Assembly (NCBI RefSeq): GCF_017813395.1 | Contig: NZ_JAGIZB010000009.1 | Location: forward strand, 124,001-188,000 | Source: Pararoseomonas baculiformis | Lineage (GTDB): Bacteria; Pseudomonadota; Alphaproteobacteria; Acetobacterales; Acetobacteraceae | DNA length: 64,000 bases | Reading direction: 5' to 3' | In this document: positions 25,055 through 34,054 of the stretch, piece after piece | How the letters are laid out: each line of letters opens with the position of its first letter | Position numbering within the stretch: position 1 is the stretch's first letter | Notes under the pieces: model-generated | Databases searched by the model: none | What the model was told of the DNA's origin: nothing | The model's input: the letters and a program-made list of their open reading frames with translations, nothing else | Position numbers and translations under genes: made by a program

Positions 25055-26254
25055 TCACCTTCCTCCAACGCTGCCCAACTCCTGCTCCACCAGGCTGACC
25101 CAGTACCCTATCCCATAGGGGATAGCATCGTCGTTGAAGTCGTAATGCGGCGTATGCAGGCCTGCGGAAGTCGCGCCGCCTGCACCCTGCCCCATGAACA
25201 TGAAGGCCCCCGGCCGGGCTTCCAGCATGGCGGAGAAGTCCTCCGCCCCCAGCACCATCGGCGCGTTCCTTTCGACCATCGGCTCGCCGACGACCCGTGC
25301 GGCAGCAGCCACGCCGATCGCCGTCTGCTCCACATGGTTGACAAGCGGCGAGGCGCCGCGCCGGTATGTGACCTCCGCCGAGCAGCTGAAGCTAGCTGCC
25401 AGCCCCGAGGCCAACTCCCCGATCCGCCGCTCGATCATGTCCCGCACGGCCGGCGTATAGGACCTCGCCGTGCCGCCAATGACCAGCTCCGCTGGCATCA
25501 CGTTCAGGGCTTCCATCGACCCACCATGCACCGCACCAACGCTGACGACCGCGGTGTCCACCGCCGCGATATTGCGGGAAACGATGGTTTGCAGTGCCAG
25601 GATGAACTGTGCCTGAAGCACCGTGACATCGGTCGAGAGGTGCGCAGCAGCTCCGCCATGGCCGCCTGTGCCGCGGAAGTTCACCACCCAGCGGTCCGAC
25701 GCCGCCAAGGCCGGCCCCGTCCGCGTGGAGAACTGTCCCAGCGGCAGTTCCGGGGTGTTGTGCAACCCATAGACCGCGTCCACCGGAAAACGTTCGAACA
25801 GTCCATCCACCAGCATCGCCTTCGCGCCGCCGCGCCCCTCCTCGGCAGGCTGGAAGATGAACTGCACCGTGCCGCCGAAATCCGGGTTTTGCGAGAGGTA
25901 GCGCGCAGCGCCCAGCAGCATGGCCGTATGCCCATCATGCCCGCAGGCATGCATTTTACCCGGCGTGGTCGAGGCATGCGGCAACCCCGTCGCCTCTGGG
26001 ATCGCCAGCGCATCCATGTCCGCACGCAGTCCGATGGCACGCTGGCCGGGCAGGCGACCATTGAGGGTGGCCACGACGCCGTACTGACCCACCCCTTCCG
26101 TCACCTCCAGCCCCCAGTCGCGAAGCGTCTTCGCGACCAGCGCAGAGGTCCGCACCTCCTCCATTCCCAGCTCCGGATGAGCATGAATATCTCGCCGGAT
26201 CGGCACCAACTCGGGCTGCAGCGCCTTGATCCGAGCCAAAGTCGTGTGGTCCAT
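25055..26254 (-). CDS. M20 family amidohydrolase (hippurate hydrolase-like)
   Basis: 399 residues, the normal length for the amidohydrolase subgroup M20D. Metal-binding and catalytic motifs: RRDIHAHPELGMEE, MHACGHDGHTAMLLGAA, FQPAEEGRGGAKAM, and a C-terminal HTPHYDFND. It would hydrolyse an N-acyl amino acid (hippurate, indole-acetyl amino acid or similar) in the cytoplasm with a two-metal site. I chose the ATG at 26254 because GGGAGG lies 8 nt upstream; the frame stays open to 26542. A 305-bp gap separates it from the next leftward gene, a 2-pyrone-dicarboxylate-hydrolase-like protein, and a TctC-like protein is divergent from that. The three may belong to one uptake-and-degradation route. 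Confidence 0.9.
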   Translation of the reverse strand: MDHTTLARIKALQPELVPIRRDIHAHPELGMEEVRTSALVAKTLRDWGLEVTEGVGQYGVVATLNGRLPGQRAIGLRADMDALAIPEATGLPHASTTPGKMHACGHDGHTAMLLGAARYLSQNPDFGGTVQFIFQPAEEGRGGAKAMLVDGLFERFPVDAVYGLHNTPELPLGQFSTRTGPALAASDRWVVNFRGTGGHGGAAAHLSTDVTVLQAQFILALQTIVSRNIAAVDTAVVSVGAVHGGSMEALNVMPAELVIGGTARSYTPAVRDMIERRIGELASGLAASFSCSAEVTYRRGASPLVNHVEQTAIGVAAAARVVGEPMVERNAPMVLGAEDFSAMLEARPGAFMFMGQGAGGATSAGLHTPHYDFNDDAIPYGIGYWVSLVEQELGSVGGR

Positions 26255-26559
26255 CGGATTAGCCTCCCGATGATGCGGTTCCTGCCGTGCAGATGTTACG
26301 GCCGATCCGGCGCTTGGGGAACGTGCCTGATCAGACATTGCCACGATGCCTTGATCTTGCTCATTCAGACCAGCGCCACTGAGACACTGATCCCCCATCC
26401 AGCAGTAGCGCCGGCATGGAGGGTTACCGCCATAGGCAGTCCGGGCAGCTTGTCTCCGCTTTCCCGAGAGCCTCCAAAGCATTCGCATGACGGCCATGGG
26501 CGCGGAGGGCGAAGGCAGCCGCTCCCGGTGGCGGTGCAGCATCGCCCAGGCATATCTCC
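26255..26559. other. Intergenic region
   Basis: 305 bp between two leftward genes. The upstream frame of the M20 hydrolase is open across most of it, but I see no ribosome site or homology. It probably holds the M20 gene promoter. Confidence 0.4.
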
Positions 26560-27399
26560 TCAGAAATCATACAGCTGTGCCGGGTTGGACACGAGAATGG
26601 CGTGCCGCGCCGCCTCCTCAGGTGCCCAGTCCATCAGCAAATCAAGGAGGGGCGCCTCATCGGGCTTCGGAGCCGGCGCGTTGGGATGGGGCCAGTTGGA
26701 GCCCCAGACCAGGCGGCCCGGCGCCGCGGCGACGAGCGCGCGCGCAATCGCCGAAACGTCGGCATAACCAGGCGGCCCATGACGTGACACGCCGTAGGGC
26801 GACGAGAGCTTCACCCAGATGCGGCCACTCTCCAGAAGCCGCAGCAAGGAACGGGCGGGGGGCGCATCGGGCCGCACAGGCTCATGGAACCGCCCGATAT
26901 GGTCGATCACCACGGGGCATGGCAGGCTGCGGATAAGGCTCTCCCGCTCGGGCATCTCGCCGCCGTCGAATTGGAGCTGAACGTGCCAGCCCAGGGGGGC
27001 TACGTGCGTGGCCAGATCGAGCAGCCGCTCCCATGGCACCAACCCGCCCCCCAGCATGAACGCCCGCGCACCACGAGCTCCCGCCGCATGCAGGCGCCGG
27101 AGCTCGGCTTCTGGCGTCTCCGGCGTGACAACCACCACGGCACGCGCCCTGTCCAGGCCGAGTTCGGCCACAGCGTCCAGCGTGCAGGAATTGTCAGCGC
27201 CATACGCCGTGGGCTGCACCACAACCGTCCGCGTCAAGCCGAGGCGCGCTTGCACCGTCCGGTAAGCCGCAAGGTCGCTGCCGAGGGGAACAGGAGACGG
27301 ATTCGTTGCCGCGACCGGGTAGCGCTCCGGCGGGCCGTAGATGTGCATGTGGCAGTCCACCGCACCGGGCGGAACGGGAAAGCTGGGCTTGGCCGGCAT
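26560..27399 (-). CDS. TIM-barrel amidohydrolase, 2-pyrone-4,6-dicarboxylate hydrolase-like
   Basis: 279 residues of the COG3618/LigI-type superfamily. The metal-binding HxH motif is in VDCHMHIYGP near residue 16; VVIDHIGRF lies near 167 and the C-terminal WGSNWPHPN near 232. In characterised LigI-type enzymes the last motif is usually written with Asp (WGTDWPHP), whereas here it is Asn. It would open a lactone or similar ring of an aromatic- or sugar-derived acid. It lies divergent from a TctC-like binding protein gene and upstream of the M20 hydrolase on the same strand. The exact substrate is not known. Confidence 0.82.
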   Translation of the reverse strand: MPAKPSFPVPPGAVDCHMHIYGPPERYPVAATNPSPVPLGSDLAAYRTVQARLGLTRTVVVQPTAYGADNSCTLDAVAELGLDRARAVVVVTPETPEAELRRLHAAGARGARAFMLGGGLVPWERLLDLATHVAPLGWHVQLQFDGGEMPERESLIRSLPCPVVIDHIGRFHEPVRPDAPPARSLLRLLESGRIWVKLSSPYGVSRHGPPGYADVSAIARALVAAAPGRLVWGSNWPHPNAPAPKPDEAPLLDLLMDWAPEEAARHAILVSNPAQLYDF

Positions 27400-27500
27400 G
27401 TTTCCTCCTGTCGGAGCCAGCCAAGCCCCTTCGGGGCCGGTTGTCCACCGCTGCGCCCTCGCTCTATCGTCGAAGGAAAATCATCATGGAGGAGGCAGAA

Positions 27501-28457
27501 ATGCATGGACGCAGGGGTATTCTGGCGGGTGCGGCAGCGCTTGCGGCAGCCGGCCCATGGCATGGCGCACGGGCAGCATGGGAGCCGACACGGCCGATCC
27601 AGTTCATTGTCGGCTTCGCGCCGGGCGGCGGTGCCGACCTCGCCGCGCGCGCGATCGCCGAGGCTTCCTCCCCTTTCTTTCCGGCACCCATCGTCGTGAT
27701 CAACCGTCCAGGTGCAGGAGGCGCCATTGCGGCTCAGCACGTCGCTGACCTGGCGCCAGACGGATTGAACCTTCTTGTCGGGGGCGGCAGTGAGAGCACC
27801 TCCCTGCCCGCCTTTCGCGAGCTCCCCTATGATCCAAAGCGCTCCTTCCGCTCCATCATCCGGCTGACCCGCCAGCCCCTGCTGATCGTTGCCCGGCGCG
27901 GCAGCCGGTTCAGCGATCTTCAATCGGTGGTAGAGGCGGCACGCCGCAGCCCGGGCACCATCTCCCATGCTTCCTCAGGGCAGGGCTCGATCTATCACGC
28001 GGTCTTTGTGCTGCTGTCGAAAGCGGCAGGCGTCGAGTTGCTGCATGTGCCATTCACCGGCGGGGGCCCGTCGCTGCAGGCGCTGCTCTCGAACACGGTC
28101 GAACTCGCGGTCCTCGCCCCCGAGGAAATGGTCGGACTTGCTGAGAGCGGAGACGTGCGTCCACTCGGCGTCGCCTCTGCGGAGCGCCTTCCGGGGTACC
28201 CCAGCGTACCCACGCTACGGGAACTTGGCTGGAACGTGGTTGTCGAGAACATGAAGGGCCTCTGCGCCCCGGCCGGCCTGCCGGATGACGCCTATTCGGC
28301 GCTGCACGACCGTTTCCGCCGCGGCATGCAAACACCGGTCTGGCGCAATTTCCTGGAACGCACCGGCGCCATGGACGGGTACCTGGACGGGCCAGGATTC
28401 CAGGCCGTGACGGACAGCGTCATCGACGCACTCCGGGGAGCTCTTGGGAGAACCTAG
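27501..28457 (+). CDS. TctC/Bug family periplasmic binding protein
   Basis: 318 residues. A signal peptide with RRGILAGAAALAAAG begins the protein; the mature part starts near residue 25 with PTRPIQFIVGFAPGGGADL, the classic Bug/TctC N-terminus. Other family blocks are INRPGAGGAIAAQHVA, FRELPYD, VPFTGGGPSLQALLSNTVEL and RPLGVASAERLPGYPSVPTL. It binds a carboxylate-like solute in the periplasm for a TctAB permease. I chose the ATG at 27501: GGAGGAGG sits 5 nt upstream and the next in-frame ATG (27486) gives a worse signal peptide. No tctAB is adjacent here, and the two tctBA pairs in this window lack tctC, so this protein could serve one of them. Confidence 0.9.
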   Translation: MHGRRGILAGAAALAAAGPWHGARAAWEPTRPIQFIVGFAPGGGADLAARAIAEASSPFFPAPIVVINRPGAGGAIAAQHVADLAPDGLNLLVGGGSESTSLPAFRELPYDPKRSFRSIIRLTRQPLLIVARRGSRFSDLQSVVEAARRSPGTISHASSGQGSIYHAVFVLLSKAAGVELLHVPFTGGGPSLQALLSNTVELAVLAPEEMVGLAESGDVRPLGVASAERLPGYPSVPTLRELGWNVVVENMKGLCAPAGLPDDAYSALHDRFRRGMQTPVWRNFLERTGAMDGYLDGPGFQAVTDSVIDALRGALGRT

Positions 28458-28512
28458 CCTCCTCGTCAGCGCGAGGTGGCAAGCGGCCCAGCCGGATACC
28501 ATCCGCGGGCAT

Positions 28513-28550
28513 CTTCACCACCCAGCATCGATTGATGCTGGGTGGTGAAG
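28513..28550. terminator. 17-bp perfect palindrome between convergent genes
   Basis: CTTCACCACCCAGCATC and its exact complement form a stem with a 4-nt loop (GATT). It lies between the stops of the TctC-like gene (28457) and the membrane protein gene (28624). No T-tract follows on either strand, so it may be a Rho-assisted bidirectional terminator or a short palindromic repeat. Confidence 0.55.
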
Positions 28551-28623
28551 TTGGGGAGGTCCTCATGTCACCGGCGCTGGGGAAGCAGCTGTCCGGGAGA
28601 AGCTGGCATGCTGCGGATCAGGT

Positions 28624-29214
28624 CTACGGCGTCGCGCCCAGCGCAGGTTTCTCCCGTGCGGCTTTCCGGAACAGCCAGGCCGACACGAGCCACAGCGCGG
28701 CGAAGAACCCGGTCAGGACGATAATGGCTTCTGGCCCGTTCGCCCCGGTGGAGCTCAACCCTGCGCCCAGGGCGATCAGGCCGACCAGGGCCTGGACGAG
28801 CGCCGTCGCGGCCAAGGCGCGCACCATGCCATGGGGCCGGAAGCGCGCCATGAAGGCGCTGAGGACACCAACGGCGAGCACTCCGCCATACATCAGGTTG
28901 GCTGGGTTCTCCTCGGACCCGATGATGCCGACGGCAAGATTGATCCAGACAAGGGCGAAGGCCGCCAGGACAGCAATGCCGACGGCGGCCCGATAGGCGG
29001 TGCTGGCCGTCATCCTTGCCGTCAGCTCGTACACGCCGCAAGCGCCGAACAGCATGGCGCCCATGACAGCGAAATCGCCCTTGTCCCAGGCCACTTCAGC
29101 GGTGAACTGCATCGCAGCCAGAGGCAGCAGTAAAATGAGCGCTGCGGTTCCCCAGGGTAGCGCCCGCCAAAAGCGCCCGCGCCGTCCCCCAGCGCCTTTC
29201 GCCGACCCTTCCAT
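28624..29214 (-). CDS. Conserved six-helix integral membrane protein
   Basis: 196 residues. Six or so hydrophobic segments; conserved pieces include FAVMGAMLFGACGVYELTAR, FALVWINLAVGIIGSEENPA, NLMYGGVLAVGVLSAFMARF and GMVRALAATALVQALVG. I recognise this as a widespread bacterial membrane family of unknown function, not a transporter of known type. I chose the ATG at 29214 because GGAGG lies 8 nt upstream; the frame is open further. It is convergent with the TctC-like gene. Confidence 0.8.
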   Translation of the reverse strand: MEGSAKGAGGRRGRFWRALPWGTAALILLLPLAAMQFTAEVAWDKGDFAVMGAMLFGACGVYELTARMTASTAYRAAVGIAVLAAFALVWINLAVGIIGSEENPANLMYGGVLAVGVLSAFMARFRPHGMVRALAATALVQALVGLIALGAGLSSTGANGPEAIIVLTGFFAALWLVSAWLFRKAAREKPALGATP

Positions 29215-29640
29215 TGCCTTGCCTCCACCTAAGAGTGGGATCTTCAAGCTAGCCCAGCCATGGGTGAGCCGCATGGGCAAATTCGAGCCTGTGCTGAGCG
29301 ACACCCTATGGCCGATGATCAGGCATGTCGGCGCTGCTGCGGAAGCTTCGCGGGCGCTCAGCCATGGGGAAGGATGCGGCGGGGCTGGACGCCCGAAAGC
29401 AGCAGAGCCGAAGGAGAACTCGGCGGAGAGCCACCACCATCGCAGTGTGGCCGGCAGACGCATTCTCGTAGGAGGCTCCTCCCCCCAGTGCCGGCAAGCC
29501 TCACCCACCATTGCGAAGCAGCGAACGCCGAGAGCCTGGTCAGTAACTCAGCCCTAGCAACTGGACAGGTGAAGAGACTTGCCAGCCCTGAAAGAGTGAC
29601 CCAGAACAATGTTGGTCATGAAAATGCAACGGAGGGAGTG
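29215..29640. other. Divergent intergenic region
   Basis: 426 bp between the membrane protein and the ABC transporter operon. It must hold promoters for both. No ORF in it has a credible family match, and I see no repeat or RNA. Confidence 0.4.
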
Positions 29641-30996
29641 ATGCGTTCCAAGCTTGAGCAGGCTGGGCAGCCCATGATCGGGCGCCGTAGCCTTTGTGCT
29701 CTGGTTCCTCTCATCGCCGGCGCTGCCCAGGCCCAGACGGCAGGCGCATCCGGAAAGGTCAGCGTTGTTACCTCCTTCTCGAACGACGTAACGGGCCCGT
29801 TCAAGCGAGCCTTCGAAGCCGCACATCCCGGCGTCACGCTCGACATTCAGAACCGCAACACCACCGCCGGCGTGCGCTTCGTCCAGGAGACGCGCGCGAA
29901 CAACGCCGTGGACCTTTTCTGGGCCTCAGCGCCCGATGCTTTCGAGGTCCTGAAGACCGCCGGCTTGCTGGAGGTTTACCGCCCGAACGCGCAGGGCATT
30001 CCGGAGAGGATCGGTCCCTACACGATCAACGACCCGGAGGGATACGTCACGGGTTTCGCGGCCTCAGGCTACGGCATCATGTGGAACGAGCGCTACACCC
30101 GCGCCAACCGGCTGCCCGACCCGAAAGAATGGTCCGATCTCGCGAAGCCCGTCTACCACGACCATGTCATCATCACTGCACCCTCCCGTTCCGGCACCAC
30201 GCACCTGACGCTCGAAACCATCCTCCAGGGCGAGGGGTGGGAAAAAGGCTGGGGAACGGTGAAGGGCTTTTCGGGCAACCTGCGGCAGATCACGGAGCGG
30301 TCCTTCGGAGTGCCGGATGCCGTGAATTCCGGACAGGTTGGCATTGGCATCGTGATCGACTTCTTCGCCTTCTCCGCCCAGGGCGCGGGATTCCCGGTGA
30401 AGTTCGTCTATCCCTCCGTTACCACGGTGGTGCCGGCGAACATCGCCATCGTGAAGAACCCGCCGAACCTGGCAGGCGCCAAAGCTTTCATCGACTTCCT
30501 CCTCTCCACCCAGGGCCAGGAAATCCTGCTGGAGCCGACGATCCGCCGCCTGCCCGTTAATCCCGCCGTTTACGCCAAGGCGCCGGCGGGCTATCCGAAT
30601 CCCTTCACCGGCTCCATCGGCATGCCGAGCCTGCGCTTCGACGTGGTGGAATCCGGCAAGCGCTATGCGGTGGTGGACGCCCTCTACGACCAGACCATCG
30701 GCACCAACCTGGACAGCCTGAAGCGCGCCACCAAGGCAATTGGTGATGTCGAGACACGGCTTGCACGCCGGGACAACTCTGCCGCCCGGGCGCTGCTGGC
30801 GGAAGCACGGTCGCTGATCAGCGCGATGCCGATCACCGAGGCGGAGGCGTCCTCCGACGCCGTTACGGGTGCTTTCAGTGGCCGCGCCGGCAGCCCGCGC
30901 CAGGCAGAGCTGGAGCAGCGCTGGTCCGCCTTCGCTCGGGAAAAGTACCAGGCCGCCGCCGCCAAGGCCGCGGAAGCGGCGAAAGCGGCGGGCTGA
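29641..30996 (+). CDS. ABC transporter periplasmic binding protein, Fe3+/polyamine type, with C-terminal extension
   Basis: 451 residues. A Tat-like signal (GRRSLCALVPLIAGAAQAQ, to about residue 32) precedes VSVVTSFSNDVTGPFKRAFE, the typical opening of FbpA/PotD-type (SBP family 1/6) binding proteins. Other family pieces are DLFWASAPDAFEVLK, GFAASGYGIMWNE and GGAKAFIDFLLSTQGQEIL-like segments (here AGAKAFIDFLLSTQGQEIL). The last ~110 residues after SGKRYAVVDALYDQ are an unusual helical Ala/Lys-rich extension ending KAAEAAKAAG. It would bring iron, a phosphonate or a polyamine to the permease encoded 5 bp downstream. The ATG at 29641 has GGAGGG upstream. Confidence 0.88.
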   Translation: MRSKLEQAGQPMIGRRSLCALVPLIAGAAQAQTAGASGKVSVVTSFSNDVTGPFKRAFEAAHPGVTLDIQNRNTTAGVRFVQETRANNAVDLFWASAPDAFEVLKTAGLLEVYRPNAQGIPERIGPYTINDPEGYVTGFAASGYGIMWNERYTRANRLPDPKEWSDLAKPVYHDHVIITAPSRSGTTHLTLETILQGEGWEKGWGTVKGFSGNLRQITERSFGVPDAVNSGQVGIGIVIDFFAFSAQGAGFPVKFVYPSVTTVVPANIAIVKNPPNLAGAKAFIDFLLSTQGQEILLEPTIRRLPVNPAVYAKAPAGYPNPFTGSIGMPSLRFDVVESGKRYAVVDALYDQTIGTNLDSLKRATKAIGDVETRLARRDNSAARALLAEARSLISAMPITEAEASSDAVTGAFSGRAGSPRQAELEQRWSAFAREKYQAAAAKAAEAAKAAG

Positions 30997-31001
30997 AACA
31001 G

Positions 31002-32744
31002 GTGACGACGCCGGCTACCGCCACCATCGAGGCTACCGCATCGGCACCGCCCAGCCCCTCGGCACGCCGCCTCTGGCCAGCGCGACCGGGGGAGGCGGTG
31101 GCCTTCACGCTGGTGGCGCTGTTCCTGCTCGCCTTTCTGGTCGTGCCGGTCCTCACAGTGGTGACGGTCGCCTTCCAGGACCGGGCGTCGGGCAGCTTCA
31201 CCCTCGCCCATTTCGGGGACTTCCTGTCCAACGACCTGTTCCGGACGAGCTTCCTGAACTCGCTCTACGTCTCGCTGATGTCGGTGGTGGTAGCGAGCCT
31301 CATCGCTCTGCCCTTGGCGTACTTCACCACGCGTTTCGAATTCCGCGGCGCCATTCTCGTGCAAACACTGGGCGTGCTGCCGCTGATCATGCCGCCCTTC
31401 GCCGGCGCTGTCGCCATGGGTCTGCTGTTCAGCCGGACCGGCACGGTGAACCTGCTGCTCGGTGACTGGCTCGATATCAACATCCCCTTCATGGAGGGGT
31501 TGAACGGCGTGATCTTCGTCCAGTCCGTCCACTACTTTCCCTTCATCCTGCTGAACCTCGTCGCCAGCCTGAAAAACATCGACCGGGCGATGGAAGAGAG
31601 CGCGCAGAACCTGGGCAGCCACGGGTTCCGGCTGTTTCGCCGCATCGTGCTGCCGCTGGCCATGCCGGGCTATGTTGCCGGTGCCAGCCTCGTGTTCATC
31701 AAGGTGTTCGATGACCTCGCGACACCGCTGCTTCTGAACGTGCGGGAAATGCTGGCGCCGCAGGCCTATCTGCGGATCACTTCCGTGGGACTGGAGGATC
31801 CGATCGGCTACGTCATCTCCGTCGTCCTGATCCTGTTTTCCGTCCTGTCCCTCTGGGTTTCATCGCTGGCACTGCGCGGCAAGGACTACGCGACGGTGCA
31901 GCGCGGCGGCGGCGGGCTGGCGCGGCGGCGCATGTCACGCGGCCAGGCCGTCCTAGCCTATGCGGTCATCATCCTGATCCTGATGCTCGTATTGGCTCCG
32001 CATTTTGGACTGTTCCTGCTCTCCATCGCCACGATCTGGTCCTTTGCACCGCTGCCGGATGGCTACACCCTGGCGCACTACACCCGGGTTTTCGCGGAAA
32101 GCTCGCAGTACATCACCAACACGCTGATCTATGCGGGGCTGGCGGGGCTGATCGACGTGATCCTCGGCACCACCATCGCCTATCTCGTGCTGCGCACAAA
32201 GCTCGCGGGGGCGCGCTGGCTGGATTACCTGGCGATGTCGGCGCTCGCCGTCCCGGGGCTGGTGCTGGGAATCGGATACCTTCGTACCTTCTTCGGCGTC
32301 ACCCTGCCGGGCGGCACCTCGCTCGCGGCCTTCTGGGGTATCATCGTGCTGGCCTTGGCCGTACGGCGCCTACCCTACGCCTTGCGGGCATGCACCGCGG
32401 CGATGCAGCAGATTTCGGCCAGCCTGGAGGAGGCTGCCGAGAACCTTGGTGCCCGCCGCCTGAGCGTGGTCCGCCGGATCGTGCTACCCCTCATGGCTGG
32501 CGGCCTTGCGGCAGGCTTCATCACCTCCTTCGCCACGGCAGCGGTGGAGCTCTCGGCCACGCTGATGCTCGTCCAATCCAGCAATGACGCGCCGCTGGCC
32601 TATGGCCTCTACGTGTTCATGCAGTCGCCGGCCGGCCGGGGGGCGGGAGCGGCGCTCGGTATTGTTGCGGTGGTCATCGTGGGACTGTCCACCCTTCTGT
32701 CCCATCTGGTCGCCGAGCGTGGCGGCGGGAGGAAATCCGCATGA
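31002..32744 (+). CDS. ABC transporter permease, two fused permease domains (FbpB/ThiP type)
   Basis: 580 residues, twice the length of a simple permease, with about 12 membrane helices. Each half has the EAA loop that docks the ATPase: EESAQNLGSHGFRLFRRIVL near residue 205 and EEAAENLGARRLSVVRRIVL near 485. This fused layout is typical of FbpB, ThiP and PhnU-type importers. The GTG start at 31002 is only weakly supported by a ribosome site but is 5 bp after the binding-protein stop, so coupling is likely. The last four bases overlap the ATPase start (ATGA). Confidence 0.93.
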   Translation: MTTPATATIEATASAPPSPSARRLWPARPGEAVAFTLVALFLLAFLVVPVLTVVTVAFQDRASGSFTLAHFGDFLSNDLFRTSFLNSLYVSLMSVVVASLIALPLAYFTTRFEFRGAILVQTLGVLPLIMPPFAGAVAMGLLFSRTGTVNLLLGDWLDINIPFMEGLNGVIFVQSVHYFPFILLNLVASLKNIDRAMEESAQNLGSHGFRLFRRIVLPLAMPGYVAGASLVFIKVFDDLATPLLLNVREMLAPQAYLRITSVGLEDPIGYVISVVLILFSVLSLWVSSLALRGKDYATVQRGGGGLARRRMSRGQAVLAYAVIILILMLVLAPHFGLFLLSIATIWSFAPLPDGYTLAHYTRVFAESSQYITNTLIYAGLAGLIDVILGTTIAYLVLRTKLAGARWLDYLAMSALAVPGLVLGIGYLRTFFGVTLPGGTSLAAFWGIIVLALAVRRLPYALRACTAAMQQISASLEEAAENLGARRLSVVRRIVLPLMAGGLAAGFITSFATAAVELSATLMLVQSSNDAPLAYGLYVFMQSPAGRGAGAALGIVAVVIVGLSTLLSHLVAERGGGRKSA

Positions 32745-33832
32745 GCGAGCTACTGGCCCGCGAACCCGCGGGAATTCGGGTCGAGGGGGTCGATCTCTCC
32801 TACGGCACGACCCGCGTGCTGAAGGATGTGAACCTGGAGATCCGCCCGGGCGAGTTCTTCGCCTTCCTCGGTCCCTCCGGATGCGGCAAGACCACGCTCC
32901 TGCGGCTGATCGCGGGCTTCAACACGGCCGAGCGCGGCCGCGTGCTGGTGGGCGGCAAGGATATCTCGGCCCTGCCCCCCTGGAAGCGCGATGTGGGAAT
33001 GGTGTTCCAGTCCTATGCGTTGTGGCCGCACATGACCGTCCGCCGCAACGTCGCCTTCGGACTGGAGGAGCGTCGAGTGGCCCGCACCGAGATCGGCCCG
33101 CGTGTTGAGGCGGCGCTGAAGCTCGTCGGGCTCGAGGGCATGGGGGAGAGGCGGCCCGCACAGCTGTCGGGCGGACAGCAGCAGCGGGTTGCGCTCGCCC
33201 GCACGGTCGCCGTGCGCCCGATGGTGCTGCTGCTGGATGAGCCCCTCTCCAATCTCGATGCACGGCTCCGCGTGCAGGTCAGGCGGGAACTGCGTGAACT
33301 GCAGCAGAGGCTTCGCCTGACCACCATCTTCGTCACCCATGATCAGGAGGAGGCGAACACGGTCTGCGACCGGATAGCGGTGATGAATGACGGTGTGGTG
33401 CAACAGGTCGGAACGCCGATGGAACTGTACGACCACCCCGCCAACCTCTTTGTTGCTGGCTTCCTGGGGACGGCCAACATCATGCCGGGCACGGTGCTTC
33501 GGGATGGCGGGGGCGCTGCCTTCGAGATCGCGGGCGGCACGCGCATTCCACTGCCGCCCGGGCTCGCGGCGCCCGACGACGCGCGGCTGGTCTTCCGTCC
33601 CCAGGATGTCTCCTTCCTTCCCCCCGGTGCGGATGCCGGCGGGCGGCGACTGATCGAGGGCGAGATCACGCATCGCGAGTTCCTGGGCGCGAGCATCCGC
33701 TACGGTGTGCGGGTGGCCGGGGCGGAGGTGCTGGTGGATGCACCGCATATGGGGGGAGAGGGACATCTGGCCGTGGGTGGACGCGCCGTATTGGCGCTGG
33801 ATGCCGCACGGGTGAAGCTGCTGACCGCCTGA
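32741..33832 (+). CDS. ABC transporter ATP-binding protein (FbpC/PotA type)
   Basis: 363 residues. ATPase motifs in order: Walker A GPSGCGKTT, Q-loop VFQSYALWPHMTV, signature LSGGQQQR, Walker B VLLLDEPLSNLD and H-loop IFVTHDQEEA. The ~120-residue C-terminal part (FLGTANIMPGTVL, FRPQDVSFLPPGA) is a TOBE-type regulatory domain, common in iron, polyamine and sugar importers. It drives uptake together with the fused permease, whose gene it overlaps by four bases. Confidence 0.95.
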   Translation: MSELLAREPAGIRVEGVDLSYGTTRVLKDVNLEIRPGEFFAFLGPSGCGKTTLLRLIAGFNTAERGRVLVGGKDISALPPWKRDVGMVFQSYALWPHMTVRRNVAFGLEERRVARTEIGPRVEAALKLVGLEGMGERRPAQLSGGQQQRVALARTVAVRPMVLLLDEPLSNLDARLRVQVRRELRELQQRLRLTTIFVTHDQEEANTVCDRIAVMNDGVVQQVGTPMELYDHPANLFVAGFLGTANIMPGTVLRDGGGAAFEIAGGTRIPLPPGLAAPDDARLVFRPQDVSFLPPGADAGGRRLIEGEITHREFLGASIRYGVRVAGAEVLVDAPHMGGEGHLAVGGRAVLALDAARVKLLTA

Positions 33833-34054
33833 GCCGCCCGGCGCAACCGCGCGGAACCTGCGCGAGGGCGATGCATGGGATGCGCTGCACCAGCTGACCC
33901 CGCTCTGCGGTGAGCTATTCCCAGCAAAGCAGGGGGGATTATGGAGTTGCTGGTTAGGCGTTGACCCTTACCACCGCAGGGGTGGGTCAGCCGGCGCTGA
34001 TGAAAGTGGCGGAATGAGCGTCACTCAACCTGATCGGCGCGGAATGCTCTCGAC

